Positions 16,654 through 24,019 of a stretch of DNA of 40,823 nt are shown here, piece after piece. Where the stretch lies: positions 1-40,823 of the forward strand of contig NZ_JAPNNL010000046.1 of assembly GCF_027620315.1 (NCBI RefSeq). The letters are read 5' to 3'. Each line of letters starts with the position of its first letter. Positions within the stretch are counted from its first letter, which is position 1. Source of the DNA: Nonomuraea corallina. Its GTDB lineage: Bacteria > Actinomycetota > Actinomycetes > Streptosporangiales > Streptosporangiaceae. The notes below the pieces were generated by a model. It worked only from the letters and a program-made list of their open reading frames with translations. It searched no databases and had not been told where the DNA came from. The position numbers were made by a program, and so were the translations under genes.

Positions 16654-17087
16654 CGGCCGTCAACGCCCGGCCGGCCGCCCGCGTGGTCTGCCTCGACCGT
16701 GACGACAGGGTGCTGCTCATCCACTGGTACGACAAGGTCAGCGGCGCCGATCTGTGGGAGCCCCCCGGCGGCGGCATCGAGTCCGGGGAGACGCCTCTGC
16801 AGGCGGCCCGGCGGGAGCTGACCGAGGAGACCGGCCTGCCGGGCTCGGCCGTCGAGGACCGATGGGTGGCGGTCGACCGCGACTTCCCGTGGCTGGGCGT
16901 GCGCTACGTCAAGAGCGAGCGCTTCTACCTCGCCCGCTTCGCCGCCGCCCGCCCCCCGGTGGACCCCGGCGAGCTCACGGACGAGGAGCGCGAGGCCTAT
17001 CTGGGCTGTCAGTGGGTGGAGCGCCTGCCCGACACCGTGCAGCCGCCGGAGCTGGCGCAGGTGATCGAACGCCTCACCGCGCCCTGA
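16650..17087 (+). CDS. Nudix hydrolase
   Basis: 145 aa, GTG start coupled to the ArsR stop; GGAGGAGG directly upstream lies in the ArsR 3' end. The Nudix box GX5EX7REXXEEXG is complete in [22 protein letters not shown], preceded by LWEPPGG and a strand [16 protein letters not shown]. Nudix enzymes cleave nucleoside diphosphates linked to another moiety (dNTPs, NDP-sugars, ADP-ribose, NADH); here residues beyond the box do not single out a substrate. Its placement with ArsR and an F420 enzyme hints at clean-up of damaged nucleotides or cofactors, but that is inference. Confidence 0.93.
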   Translation: MTAVNARPAARVVCLDRDDRVLLIHWYDKVSGADLWEPPGGGIESGETPLQAARRELTEETGLPGSAVEDRWVAVDRDFPWLGVRYVKSERFYLARFAAARPPVDPGELTDEEREAYLGCQWVERLPDTVQPPELAQVIERLTAP

Positions 17088-17092
17088 CCCCC

Positions 17093-17869
17093 TTACGCCT
17101 GGGGGCCCAGTTCGGCCAGCGACACGGTCAGCAGCGAGCGGAGCAGCGACCCCGACACCCGCTCGTGCTCCGACTCGACCGACATGCCGGCCAGCACGTC
17201 GGCGCGGTAGGACTCCCGCGCGCCCGCGTCGGCGTAGGGCTGGGCGGTCAGCGCGACCACGACCGTCGCGCGGGTGCCCTCCGTGGGCAGCACGGCCACG
17301 GCGTGGGTGCGCAGGCAGGTCTCGTCCGGCTCGCCGAACCAGCCGCACTTGACCCCCGATCCCGGCGCGCCCAGCGCCTCCCGTACGCCGAACGCCTGGT
17401 CACCCGACACCTGCCGCATCCACGCCAGCACGTCGCCCGCCACCGGGTCGCCGGCCAGCGCCGCCTGGGCGAGCGCGGCGTACGCGGCCGCCACCTCCTC
17501 GGCGGCCACCTCGATCGAGCCGAACCGCGACGGGTCGCCGTTGTGCATCGGCCAGGACACCCCGGTGCGCTGGTAGATGTCGTCCAGGATGACCAGCGGG
17601 CCGACGGCCAGCCACAGGCTGCGGGTGTCGGCGTTCGACGAGATGACGACGGCGGGCTCGGCGTGGCGGCGCCACCGTTCGGTGTCGGGGATGCGCCCCG
17701 CCGTCACCCAGGCGTACAGCGGCTTGAGCAGGGAGGCGCAGCGCAGCCGGTGCGGGCCTGAGCGCACGGCGACGGTCCGGGCGGGCGGGCCGCCGTGCCC
17801 CCGGCTGACACCGGCCGCCTGGGCGCCCGCTCCCGGCTGGAGATCGCAGAGCAGCTCGTTGAAGGCCAC
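17093..17869 (-). CDS. Serine hydrolase of the beta-lactamase/DD-peptidase fold (probable)
   Basis: 258 aa. Candidate active-site motifs appear in the right order: S46-x-x-K49 in CASLLKPLYAW, S77-x-N79 in VVISSNADT, and KCG in GSGVKCGWFG near residue 180, replacing the usual KTG. The first and second motifs are only about 30 residues apart, closer than in class A beta-lactamases, and no signal peptide or lipobox is present at this start, so the protein is either cytoplasmic or missing its export segment. A resistance role is not supported. It lies downstream of the TPR gene on the same strand, 140 bp away, with a short tandem repeat between. Fold call is moderate. Confidence 0.6.
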   Translation of the reverse strand: MAFNELLCDLQPGAGAQAAGVSRGHGGPPARTVAVRSGPHRLRCASLLKPLYAWVTAGRIPDTERWRRHAEPAVVISSNADTRSLWLAVGPLVILDDIYQRTGVSWPMHNGDPSRFGSIEVAAEEVAAAYAALAQAALAGDPVAGDVLAWMRQVSGDQAFGVREALGAPGSGVKCGWFGEPDETCLRTHAVAVLPTEGTRATVVVALTAQPYADAGARESYRADVLAGMSVESEHERVSGSLLRSLLTVSLAELGPQA

Positions 17870-17954
17870 CCGCCCACGCTAGCCCCCGAGTCACCCCGGA
17901 GCGAGGCGATTCGCTCACTCCCGAAGCCGAGCCGCTCACAGGGCGAACTCAAGG

Positions 17955-17990
17955 GGGGTGACTCACGGGGTGACTCACGGGGTGATTCAC
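17955..17990. repeat. Three tandem 12-bp units, GGGGTGACTCAC
   Basis: Copies at 17955-17966, 17967-17978 and 17979-17990; the third has one change (TGATTCAC). Each contains the near-palindrome GTGA-C-TCAC. They lie in the intergenic gap 86-121 bp upstream of the serine hydrolase start, so they might be a regulatory array, or simple slippage. Confidence 0.75.
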
Positions 17991-18009
17991 CGGGCGGCTC
18001 GCAGGCGGC

Positions 18010-19716
18010 TCACAGAGGGCCGGCGCGGGCTTCATCGGCCGCGGCCTCGTCAGCGCGGCCGAGCGCGCGCAGGGCGACCGCCCGGTTGGCGTACAGGTCG
18101 GGCTCGGGGCCCAGCTCGATCGCCCGCGTCAGGTCGGCCACCGCTCCCGCCGGGTCCCCGGCCGCGTACCGGAGCACGCCCCGGTTGCCCCAGGCCGCCA
18201 CGAGCCCGGGCGCCCGGTCGATCGCCAGGTCCAGCGCATCGCGCGCCTCCGCCAGCCGTCCCGCTGCGGTCTCCAGCTGGCCGAGGACCGTGAGCAGGTG
18301 CGGGTTCCCCGGCGCGCGCGTGAGCCCGGCCTCGACGTCCGCCCGCGCCTCCCCGTCGCGTTCCAGCGCGGCGAGCAGCCCGGCCCGGTTGATGTACGCG
18401 TCCACGTACGAGGGATCCAGCTCGATCACGCGGGCCAGGTCTCCCAGCGCCCCCGGCACGTCACCCTGGGCGAGGAACACTTCCGCCCGGTTGTAGTGTG
18501 CCTCGGGCAGCGGCGGCCCGGCCCGCAGCGCCGACTCGTAGTCCGCCAGCGCCTCCTCGTACAGGCCGAGCTTGAACAGCAGGTTGCCGCGGTCCACGTA
18601 GTAGTCGGGGAACATCGGGTCGACGGCGATCGCGGCGGAGAAGTCCTCCAGCGCCTCCTTGACCCGCCCCATCCCGGCCAGCAGCTGGGCCCGGTTGGCC
18701 AGCAGCACCATCCGGTGCACCGGGTGCCCGTTCTCCAGTTCCCCGGCGAGCTCGATGGCCGACTCGACCAGTGCCAGCGCCCGCGCCGGGCGGCCCTCGC
18801 GCAGCTCGACGAGCGCCAGCCCGTTGCGGTCGAAGCCGAGTTTGAACGCCCGCTGCCGGGGGTCGGTCAGCAGCGTGGAGATGGCGATCGCCTGGTTGAT
18901 CCAGCCGCGCGCCCTGCCCAGGTCGCGGCGCTCCGGTTCGGGGTCGCGGGCGTCCAGCATGGCCAGCCCGTAGGCGGTGGCGGCGTGCACGGCCGGGTCC
19001 TGGCTGGACCGGCGGGCCCGTTCCCACACGGACCGCGCCTCCGCCCGCCGGCCCAGGCCGCCGAGCGCGGTCGCGGTGCGCTGCAGGAGCCGCCACCACG
19101 GCTCGCGGCCGGGCTCGACCAGGGCCAGCGCCCGCTGCCCCAGCTCGGCCGCCGCGTGCAGGAACCCCTCACGTACGCACCGGTCCACGAGCGCCCACAG
19201 CTCGGCGGCGTCGCGGGTGTCGGGCGGGCGCTCGGGACCGCCGGCGTACGCGATGACCGCCAGGACCGACGCCGGGATCCTGCGCATGAGCACGTCCAGC
19301 AGCTCGGTGTCGGTGGGGTCGGCGTGGTCGGCGTTGCAGACCACCACGCACAGGCCCGGCTCGACCGCCTCCCGGACGAACTCGGCGATCCCGTTGGCCA
19401 GCCGGAGCGTGCGCCGGGGGGCGGGGACGAGGATCCGCTCGTCGTCGGGGAGCCAGGCGTCCAGGGTCACCCGCCGGGCGGGCACGAGATCCGTGAGCGC
19501 GGGCGCCACGGCCCTGATCTCGATGTCGTGCTCGGCCACCAGCTCGGGGCGCCGGTCGAGGGCCTCCGGCACCAGCCTGCCCAGGAGAGCCGCCCCCACG
19601 GTGTACGGACCGAGCGGCTGCCGATGACCGTCGATGGCGGGCATCAGCAGCCGCATGTTCCCGAACCGGGCGGGCGGACCGCCCTGCGCTCTGAGATGGG
19701 ACCTGTCCCTCGTCAC
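18010..19716 (-). CDS. TPR protein with a degenerate STAND/ATPase-like N-terminus
   Basis: 568 aa from GTG at 19716. The start is chosen because it overlaps the stop of the upstream mini-ORF by four bases (GTGA); an internal ATG at 19656 is the alternative. Residues about 30-170 look like the latter half of a LuxR/STAND ATPase: GLCVVVCNADHADPTDTELLD resembles the Walker B/'DD-HWAD' strand of such enzymes and RRIPASVLAVIAYAGG the following strand, but no Walker A is present. Residues about 180-560 are TPR repeats; the last six or so are clear (YYVDRGNLLFKLGLYEEALADYESAL; AHYNRAEVFLAQGDVPGALGDLARVIEL; AYINRAGLLAALERDGEA). No DNA-binding domain is visible. It is probably an intracellular scaffold or sensor. 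Confidence 0.8.
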   Translation of the reverse strand: MTRDRSHLRAQGGPPARFGNMRLLMPAIDGHRQPLGPYTVGAALLGRLVPEALDRRPELVAEHDIEIRAVAPALTDLVPARRVTLDAWLPDDERILVPAPRRTLRLANGIAEFVREAVEPGLCVVVCNADHADPTDTELLDVLMRRIPASVLAVIAYAGGPERPPDTRDAAELWALVDRCVREGFLHAAAELGQRALALVEPGREPWWRLLQRTATALGGLGRRAEARSVWERARRSSQDPAVHAATAYGLAMLDARDPEPERRDLGRARGWINQAIAISTLLTDPRQRAFKLGFDRNGLALVELREGRPARALALVESAIELAGELENGHPVHRMVLLANRAQLLAGMGRVKEALEDFSAAIAVDPMFPDYYVDRGNLLFKLGLYEEALADYESALRAGPPLPEAHYNRAEVFLAQGDVPGALGDLARVIELDPSYVDAYINRAGLLAALERDGEARADVEAGLTRAPGNPHLLTVLGQLETAAGRLAEARDALDLAIDRAPGLVAAWGNRGVLRYAAGDPAGAVADLTRAIELGPEPDLYANRAVALRALGRADEAAADEARAGPL

Positions 19717-19787
19717 CCCTTGTGAATGACGCTGGAGGTCCCGCCGAGGCGCGCGGTTCCGGGCTTGCGGACGACGATGCGCTTCAT
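19713..19787 (-). CDS. Mini-ORF encoding a 24-residue basic peptide, coupled to the TPR gene
   Basis: ATG at 19787 (a second ATG sits one codon earlier, at 19790) with AAGAGG six bases upstream. The peptide reads MKRIVVRKPGTARL followed by GGTSSVIHKG. It has six Lys/Arg, no acid and no Cys, and contains a Gly-Gly pair. Its TGA overlaps the GTG of the TPR gene, which is classic translational coupling. It could be a leader peptide that sets TPR translation, a secreted or modified signal, or the ligand of the TPR protein. I do not recognise the family. Being so short, it could be a chance ORF; the ribosome site and exact overlap argue against that. Confidence 0.5.
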   Translation of the reverse strand: MKRIVVRKPGTARLGGTSSVIHKG

Positions 19788-19794
19788 CATGCAC

Positions 19795-19909
19795 CTCTTC
19801 ACTGGGGTATGGTTCATTATTCGGACACCCCAGCTAATATCAAGATTTATACCGCATAAGTCAGATTATAATAACTAAAAAGCGTTCGATATTTGCCTTG
19901 GCTATCGTC
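19795..19909 (-). promoter_or_regulatory. AT-rich promoter region of the peptide-TPR unit
   Basis: This 115-bp gap is the most AT-rich stretch of the window. It includes ATTATAAT (19865-19872), which gives TATAAT on both strands, and an inverted repeat CTGGGGT-N18-ACCCCAG (19802-19833) just 5' of the mini-ORF ribosome site. The dyad would be in the mRNA leader and could act as operator or attenuator. No consensus -35 is evident. Confidence 0.5.
19887..19907 (-). terminator. Possible terminator of the EamA gene
   Basis: CGATA...TATCG encloses an inner GCC-TT-GGC stem with a 3-nt bulge. On the minus strand it is followed by CGCTTTTTAG. It begins 3 bp past the EamA stop. Confidence 0.45.
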
Positions 19910-21187
19910 CTATTCCAGGCGAAACCAGCACGGGTAGGTCTCACCCGATCTTTTCTTGCTCGCCTCGTTCATCAGCTCACACAGGCACCGGCCGAGGAAG
20001 GGCACCGACTGACAGCGTCCCTCCTCCGCCTCGCCGCCGGCGCGGACGATCCGGCCGGCGCGCTCGAGGAGCCGCTCCAGGCTCGGCTCCGCCGTTCCCT
20101 TGACCGCGCGGTCCCGCCACGGGCACTCCTCGGCCTCGGCGCACTCCCCCGGGGGCGCCTCGGGCAGCTTCCGGTCGTCCAGCCGCAGCGGGTCCTCGCG
20201 CTTGACCTTCAGCTCGCTCAGCACCTGGGACGCCCGCCGCGAGATCAGCAGCAGGTCACGGCGGCGCGCCTGGGGCTCGTCCAGCGGGGCCGGGCCGGGC
20301 GACGGGACCGCGAGCAGCATCGCCGCCGCCATCAGCGCGCCGCCGATCACCATGCTCCAGCCCGTCTGCTCGCCGAACCAGATCACCGCGATGGCCGCCA
20401 CCCAGAACGGCTGCGACGACATCAGCACGGCGCTGGGCACCGCGGGCACGTGCGCCTGCCCGTACGAGCGAGCCAGGAAGCCGAGCGCGCAGGACACGAC
20501 CGCCAGGTGGCCGAGCACCAGCCAGTCGGAGGCGCTGCCCGGGAGCGTGAGGCCGTCCCGCACGGCGGGCACGCCGGTCCCCAGGCCGATCACCCCGAGC
20601 TGGATGACGGTGAGCGCGTAGGCGTCGAACTGCTCGCCCTTCTTGGACAGGCGGGCCAGCAGCAGGGTGTGGCCGGAGTAGAGCGCGGCCGCGCCGAGCG
20701 TCACGGCGAGGGCCAGCAGTGAGAAGCCGCCGCCCTCGACCCCGCGCAGCAGCGTGAACACGGTCATGCCGGCCGTCGCCAGCGCTACCCCGATCCACAC
20801 CCGGAGCGGCACCTTGGCCTTGAACAGCGCCAGCGCCATGATCGGCGTGATCACGACACTGCACCCGACGGCGAACCCCGAGACGGCCGCGGGCAGGCTG
20901 CCCAGCGCCATGGCCTGGGCGCTCTGCCCCACCCCGAACATGACGCCCAGCAGGACCCCGTTGCCCCACGTCCCCCGGGAGAGACCTCTGAGGCAGCGGG
21001 GCCGGATCGCGAGCAGCGTCAGGGCGGCCAGCGTGTAGCGCTCGGCGAGCAGGTCCTCGACCGGTAACCGGGGGATGAGATCCTTCATCAGCGGGAAGGC
21101 GGAGCCCCAGGCGGCACTGACGAACAACAGAAGCACGGCGCCCGTGAGGGGCCGGGGAGCGGCCACTACTGCCATGGACGGAAGCAT
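19910..21187 (-). CDS. EamA/DMT-family transporter with a cysteine-containing C-terminal extension
   Basis: 425 aa from ATG at 21187 (ATG at 21175 is an alternative). Residues about 10-300 hold ten hydrophobic helices in two EamA repeats: TGAVLLLFVSAAWGSAFPLMKDLI starts the first; the second ends SSQPFWVAAIAVIWFGEQTG and MVIGGALMAAAMLLAV. EamA proteins export amino acids or metabolites. The final ~124 residues are not part of the family: a basic helical stretch (ARRRDLLLISRRASQVLSELKVKRED), then six cysteines spread over GECAEAEEC, GRCQSVPFLGRCLCELMNEA and YPCWFRLE. With ten helices and N-in topology this tail is cytoplasmic, so it could bind metal or Fe-S, or sense redox. The frame is continuous, so it looks like a true fusion. 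Confidence 0.85.
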   Translation of the reverse strand: MLPSMAVVAAPRPLTGAVLLLFVSAAWGSAFPLMKDLIPRLPVEDLLAERYTLAALTLLAIRPRCLRGLSRGTWGNGVLLGVMFGVGQSAQAMALGSLPAAVSGFAVGCSVVITPIMALALFKAKVPLRVWIGVALATAGMTVFTLLRGVEGGGFSLLALAVTLGAAALYSGHTLLLARLSKKGEQFDAYALTVIQLGVIGLGTGVPAVRDGLTLPGSASDWLVLGHLAVVSCALGFLARSYGQAHVPAVPSAVLMSSQPFWVAAIAVIWFGEQTGWSMVIGGALMAAAMLLAVPSPGPAPLDEPQARRRDLLLISRRASQVLSELKVKREDPLRLDDRKLPEAPPGECAEAEECPWRDRAVKGTAEPSLERLLERAGRIVRAGGEAEEGRCQSVPFLGRCLCELMNEASKKRSGETYPCWFRLE

Positions 21188-21196
21188 CCCACCACG

Positions 21197-21220
21197 GTCC
21201 GCGACGGCCGGATCGCGGAC
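21197..21220. promoter_or_regulatory. Inverted repeat just upstream of the EamA start
   Basis: GTCCGCGA-N8-TCGCGGAC, perfect 8-bp arms, 10 bp from the ATG at 21187, followed by a further GGTCCGCGG. A second dyad, CTCTTC-N13-GAAGAG, lies at 21235-21259. Either could be an operator; the first could also hide the ribosome site in a hairpin. Confidence 0.45.
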
Positions 21221-21365
21221 GGTCCGCGGTGATGCTCTTCTACCACCGGGAGTGAAGAGCCTCACTAAAGGACCGGACATCCTTATCCTCTCGACGCAGT
21301 GAACCGGTCATTCCCCACATAACGCCGCGCCCTCTTGGGTCCCAGCTGCCCGTCATCGCAATACA

Positions 21366-21406
21366 TCGCAAAAAGGAAAAAGCGCCCGATAAGGCCGCCT
21401 TTTCGG
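21366..21406 (-). terminator. Intrinsic-type terminator of the XRE-GNAT operon
   Basis: On the minus strand, 7 bp past the GNAT stop, CCGA-A-AAGG-CGG-CCTT-A-TCGG forms an 8-bp stem with one mismatch, followed by GCGC and the runs TTTTTCCTTTTT. A real T-tract is rare in this GC-rich window. Confidence 0.6.
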
Positions 21407-21413
21407 CAGATCA

Positions 21414-21899
21414 CTACATTTCCGCAGGCACCGGGGGGAGCCGCTTCTCCCCGTACACGACGGTCAGGGCGCCCACCCGCTCCCGCGAGACCTCCCGCCA
21501 CCCGTGCCGCTCGTACAGCGCCAGCGCGGCTCCCTGGTTGAGGGTGGTGTCCCCGCGCAGCCGCTGGAAGCCCAGCTCGGCCGCGCGCCGTTCGAGCGCG
21601 GAGAGCATGGCCTCGCCGAAGCCGCGCCGCTGGACGTCCGGATGCACCCGCAGCCGGCACACCTCGGCGGTCTCGCTGTCGACCGGCTTCAGCCCGCCCA
21701 TGGCGACGACCCTCCCGCCGGTCTCGCCCACCAGGAAGTCGCCCCCGCACGCCAGATAGATCTCCTGGATGCGGGGGAAGTCGTCGTCGTAGTAGACGCC
21801 GTCACCCGGCACCAGCCCCACCTCGGCGAGGCAGATCTGGTGGAGGGTCAGGAGGGTGTCGAGGTCAGACCACCTGTAGCGGCGAATCCGGAGCTTCAT
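21414..21899 (-). CDS. GNAT family N-acetyltransferase
   Basis: 161 aa. It begins MKLRIRRYRWSDLDTLLTLHQ, and motif A is CRLRVHPDVQRRGFGEAMLSALERRAAELG, with the QRRGFG loop that binds the acetyl-CoA pyrophosphate. TLNQGAALALYERHGWREV is motif B. The insertion GVYYDDDFPRIQEIYLACGGDFLVGET is the acceptor side and does not reveal the substrate. Its ATG overlaps the upstream XRE/TPR stop (ATGA), so it is translated together with that regulator. Terminated by a T-tract hairpin. It may modify a small molecule or protein tied to the regulator's pathway. Confidence 0.9.
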   Translation of the reverse strand: MKLRIRRYRWSDLDTLLTLHQICLAEVGLVPGDGVYYDDDFPRIQEIYLACGGDFLVGETGGRVVAMGGLKPVDSETAEVCRLRVHPDVQRRGFGEAMLSALERRAAELGFQRLRGDTTLNQGAALALYERHGWREVSRERVGALTVVYGEKRLPPVPAEM

Positions 21900-23464
21900 G
21901 CACCTCCGGCCCCTTCTCCCTCGGCGGTCCGCCGGGGGCGCAGCTGCGCCTGGTAGGTGGGCAGGGCCGGATGGTCGGGGTCCCGAGCCATGATCGACTG
22001 CTCCAGCGCGACGGCGGGACGCAGGATGAAGTCGGTGCGGTACTCGTCGCCCAGCAGGCCCAGCGCCTCGGTGGCGATGCGCAGCGCCTCACCCGTCTCC
22101 CCCTCGATCAGCCTGCACTGGGCCTGGTCCAGCCGGATCAGCGTCTGGTCGAGGATGTGGTCCTGATACTGGTGGAGGGCCTGGTCGAGGATGACCTCCG
22201 CCTCCAGGGTCTGGCCGAGCTTGGTGAGCACGTCGCCCTGGTAGAAGTAGAGCTGCTTCTCGGTGTAGCCGAAGCAGACGTCCTCGCGCTCGCCCTCCTT
22301 GATGTGGGAGAAGGCGCTGCGCGCCCGCGCGAGCGCGCGCTTGGCCTGGTCGACGACCTCTTTACGGCTGTCGGTGCCCGAAAGCACGGCCAGCGCCCTG
22401 GCCTCGACGACCGGGGCCATGGCCTGCGCCGCGCACGGCGTCTGACCGGCCAGGTCACGGCTCTTCTTGGCGAGGTTGAGCGCCTCGCGGGCGTCGCCGT
22501 AGTAGAGCGGGACGAGCGCCTCGCGCGCGGTCACCCACGCGCGCAGCGCCCGGTCGCCGGTCTCGTCGGCCGCGATGCGTCCGGTGCGGAAGAACGAGCG
22601 GGCGAGCCGGTGGTCGCCCAGGTTGATCATGATCATCCCGCTCAGCCCGGAGAGCTGCGCGGCCATCCGGCACAGGCGCTCCTGGAGGTCGACCGGCTGG
22701 CGCCGGGACATCGCGTTGCGTACCGCGCTCAGCTCCAGCAGCACGTCGCAGAGCAGCCGGAGCGGCGCCGTGGTCGTGTACTGCCGGCCGAAGGCGAGCG
22801 TGGCCTCCTCCCACTGGTCCAGCATGGCGGGAGAGACGGTGGACGACACGAGTGTGGAGTCCATCCGCCGCCGGATGCCCTCACAGGCGCCCAGCATCTG
22901 CCCGTCGAGCTCGTTGGCGCCGGGCTTCTGGCCCAGGATCGCTAATAGCTTGCGGCGGACGGTGTGTTCGTCCTCCTCGCTGTCGACGTTCTTGTCGGGG
23001 TGCATCGACGGCGTGCGCAGCTCGGTCGGCTCGGGCAGCGCCGCGCCGTGGCGGCCGTGGAGGTCGGCGCCCCGCAGGACGCCGGGCATCCGATGGCCGT
23101 GGCCGCAGATGCACGGGCCGTCGTAGCCGAGAGAAGGGGGCTCGACGCGGTAGACGGTGCACAGATAGTGGAGATACTCGGGGCCGGGGCGCTTCAGCCC
23201 GCTCTCGTACGCCGACAGCAGGGTCTCCCCGATGCCCGGCGCCGGCTTCTCGTCGCGCTCGAACAGCGCTCTGACCTGTTCGATGACGTCGGCGAGGGCG
23301 ATGCCGTGGGCGAGACGGTGGCTCTTGATCTTCGTGGTGGCGAACTGCGCGCCGCACGCCTCGTGGATCTCCTCGGCGATCTGGGCGGCGGTGCGGCCGG
23401 CGGCGAGGCCCTTGGCCCTGATCCGCCGCGCCAGCTCCGTTTCCCGGTGTTGTCTGCCGGACAT
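21896..23464 (-). CDS. XRE-like regulator with TPR-type C-terminal domain
   Basis: 522 aa; start at ATG 23464, with GAGAGGGG upstream and the typical MSGRQHRETELARRIRAKGLAAGRTAAQIAEEIH opening. Two DNA-binding-like segments follow: AAQIAEEIHEACGAQFATTKIKSHRLAHG and GETLLSAYESGLKRPGPEYLHYLCTVYRVEP, the latter a cryptic XRE helix-turn-helix. A linker contains YDGPCICGHGH, a Cys/His cluster that could bind zinc. Residues about 200-510 are helical TPR-like repeats (AMSRRQPVDLQERLCRMAAQLSGLSGMIMINLGDHRLARSFFRTG). This is a common streptosporangial/streptomycete architecture for developmental or antibiotic regulators. It is coupled to the GNAT and divergent from the WWYCWSW protein. Confidence 0.85.
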   Translation of the reverse strand: MSGRQHRETELARRIRAKGLAAGRTAAQIAEEIHEACGAQFATTKIKSHRLAHGIALADVIEQVRALFERDEKPAPGIGETLLSAYESGLKRPGPEYLHYLCTVYRVEPPSLGYDGPCICGHGHRMPGVLRGADLHGRHGAALPEPTELRTPSMHPDKNVDSEEDEHTVRRKLLAILGQKPGANELDGQMLGACEGIRRRMDSTLVSSTVSPAMLDQWEEATLAFGRQYTTTAPLRLLCDVLLELSAVRNAMSRRQPVDLQERLCRMAAQLSGLSGMIMINLGDHRLARSFFRTGRIAADETGDRALRAWVTAREALVPLYYGDAREALNLAKKSRDLAGQTPCAAQAMAPVVEARALAVLSGTDSRKEVVDQAKRALARARSAFSHIKEGEREDVCFGYTEKQLYFYQGDVLTKLGQTLEAEVILDQALHQYQDHILDQTLIRLDQAQCRLIEGETGEALRIATEALGLLGDEYRTDFILRPAVALEQSIMARDPDHPALPTYQAQLRPRRTAEGEGAGGA

Positions 23465-23495
23465 CCCGGCCCCTCTCACGCATCCGTCCTGACCG

Positions 23496-23519
23496 ACTCT
23501 CACCCTAGTCACTGAGAGT
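23496..23519. promoter_or_regulatory. ACTCTCA-N10-TGAGAGT dyad at the XRE regulator promoter
   Basis: Perfect 7-bp arms, 32-55 bp upstream of the regulator start. On the minus strand the spacer holds TAGGGT, a plausible -10, so a bound protein would block it. Candidate self-repression site. Confidence 0.5.
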
Positions 23520-23740
23520 AGCGTCCAGGTTGCAGTCCGCCTAGATGCGACTATGGCGCAAGGTTGACACCTTGAAAACGCCTTCCCGAAAGTAACGGAT
23601 AAGAATCATCCCCCCACGGACTGTTTCTTCCATTCCCGGAGGGAGAAGGCGACTCCCTGTGACCGGTTGTGCGCGTTGCGCCGACAGCCGACATGAGTCA
23701 TCTTGGGCCCACCAGCAACGATTCGAGGGAGGACTGAAAG

Positions 23741-24019
23741 GTGGGGGACGACAACTTCGGGCATCTTGAGCGCCTGGTGTCGGAGCTCGACGCCCGCGGG
23801 TTGCTCGCACGAGTGGTACGGGCGCAGAGCGGCAGGCTCTTCGTCCGGGTGATCAATCCGAACGCGACCAGCCTGTCCGAGAGCGTCACCTGTCGCCCGG
23901 GGACCGACCTGCCGGACTGGTGGTACTGCTGGTCCTGGGGCGAGCGGCTGCACACGGCCGACGACCCGGCCGGCGCCGCGACCAAGGTCGCCCGGGTGCT
24001 CGCCGCGGTGGGAGAGTGA
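23741..24019 (+). CDS. Small WWYCWSW protein paired with the XRE regulator
   Basis: 92 aa, GTG start with GGGAGGA 7 bp upstream. Layout: HLERLVSELDARGLLARVVRA, then LFVRVINPNATSLSESVTC, then DLPDWWYCWSWGERLH and AATKVARVLAAVGE. The aromatic cluster WWYCWSWGERL and the leading helix-strand pattern mark a tiny actinobacterial family that I have seen next to XRE-type regulators; it has no assigned function. A DNA-, peptide- or nucleotide-binding role for the aromatic patch is possible. The gene faces away from the XRE/TPR gene across 276 bp, in which a TTGACA (23564-23569) lies on its strand. Confidence 0.75.
   Translation: MGDDNFGHLERLVSELDARGLLARVVRAQSGRLFVRVINPNATSLSESVTCRPGTDLPDWWYCWSWGERLHTADDPAGAATKVARVLAAVGE

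Noticed and set aside
17093..17869. Beta-lactamase resistance gene
   Set aside because: KTG is KCG, the spacing between motifs is short and no signal peptide is visible, so resistance cannot be claimed.
21896..23464. NsdA orthologue
   Set aside because: Similar TPR architecture and size, but the N-terminal sequence does not match what I remember of NsdA.
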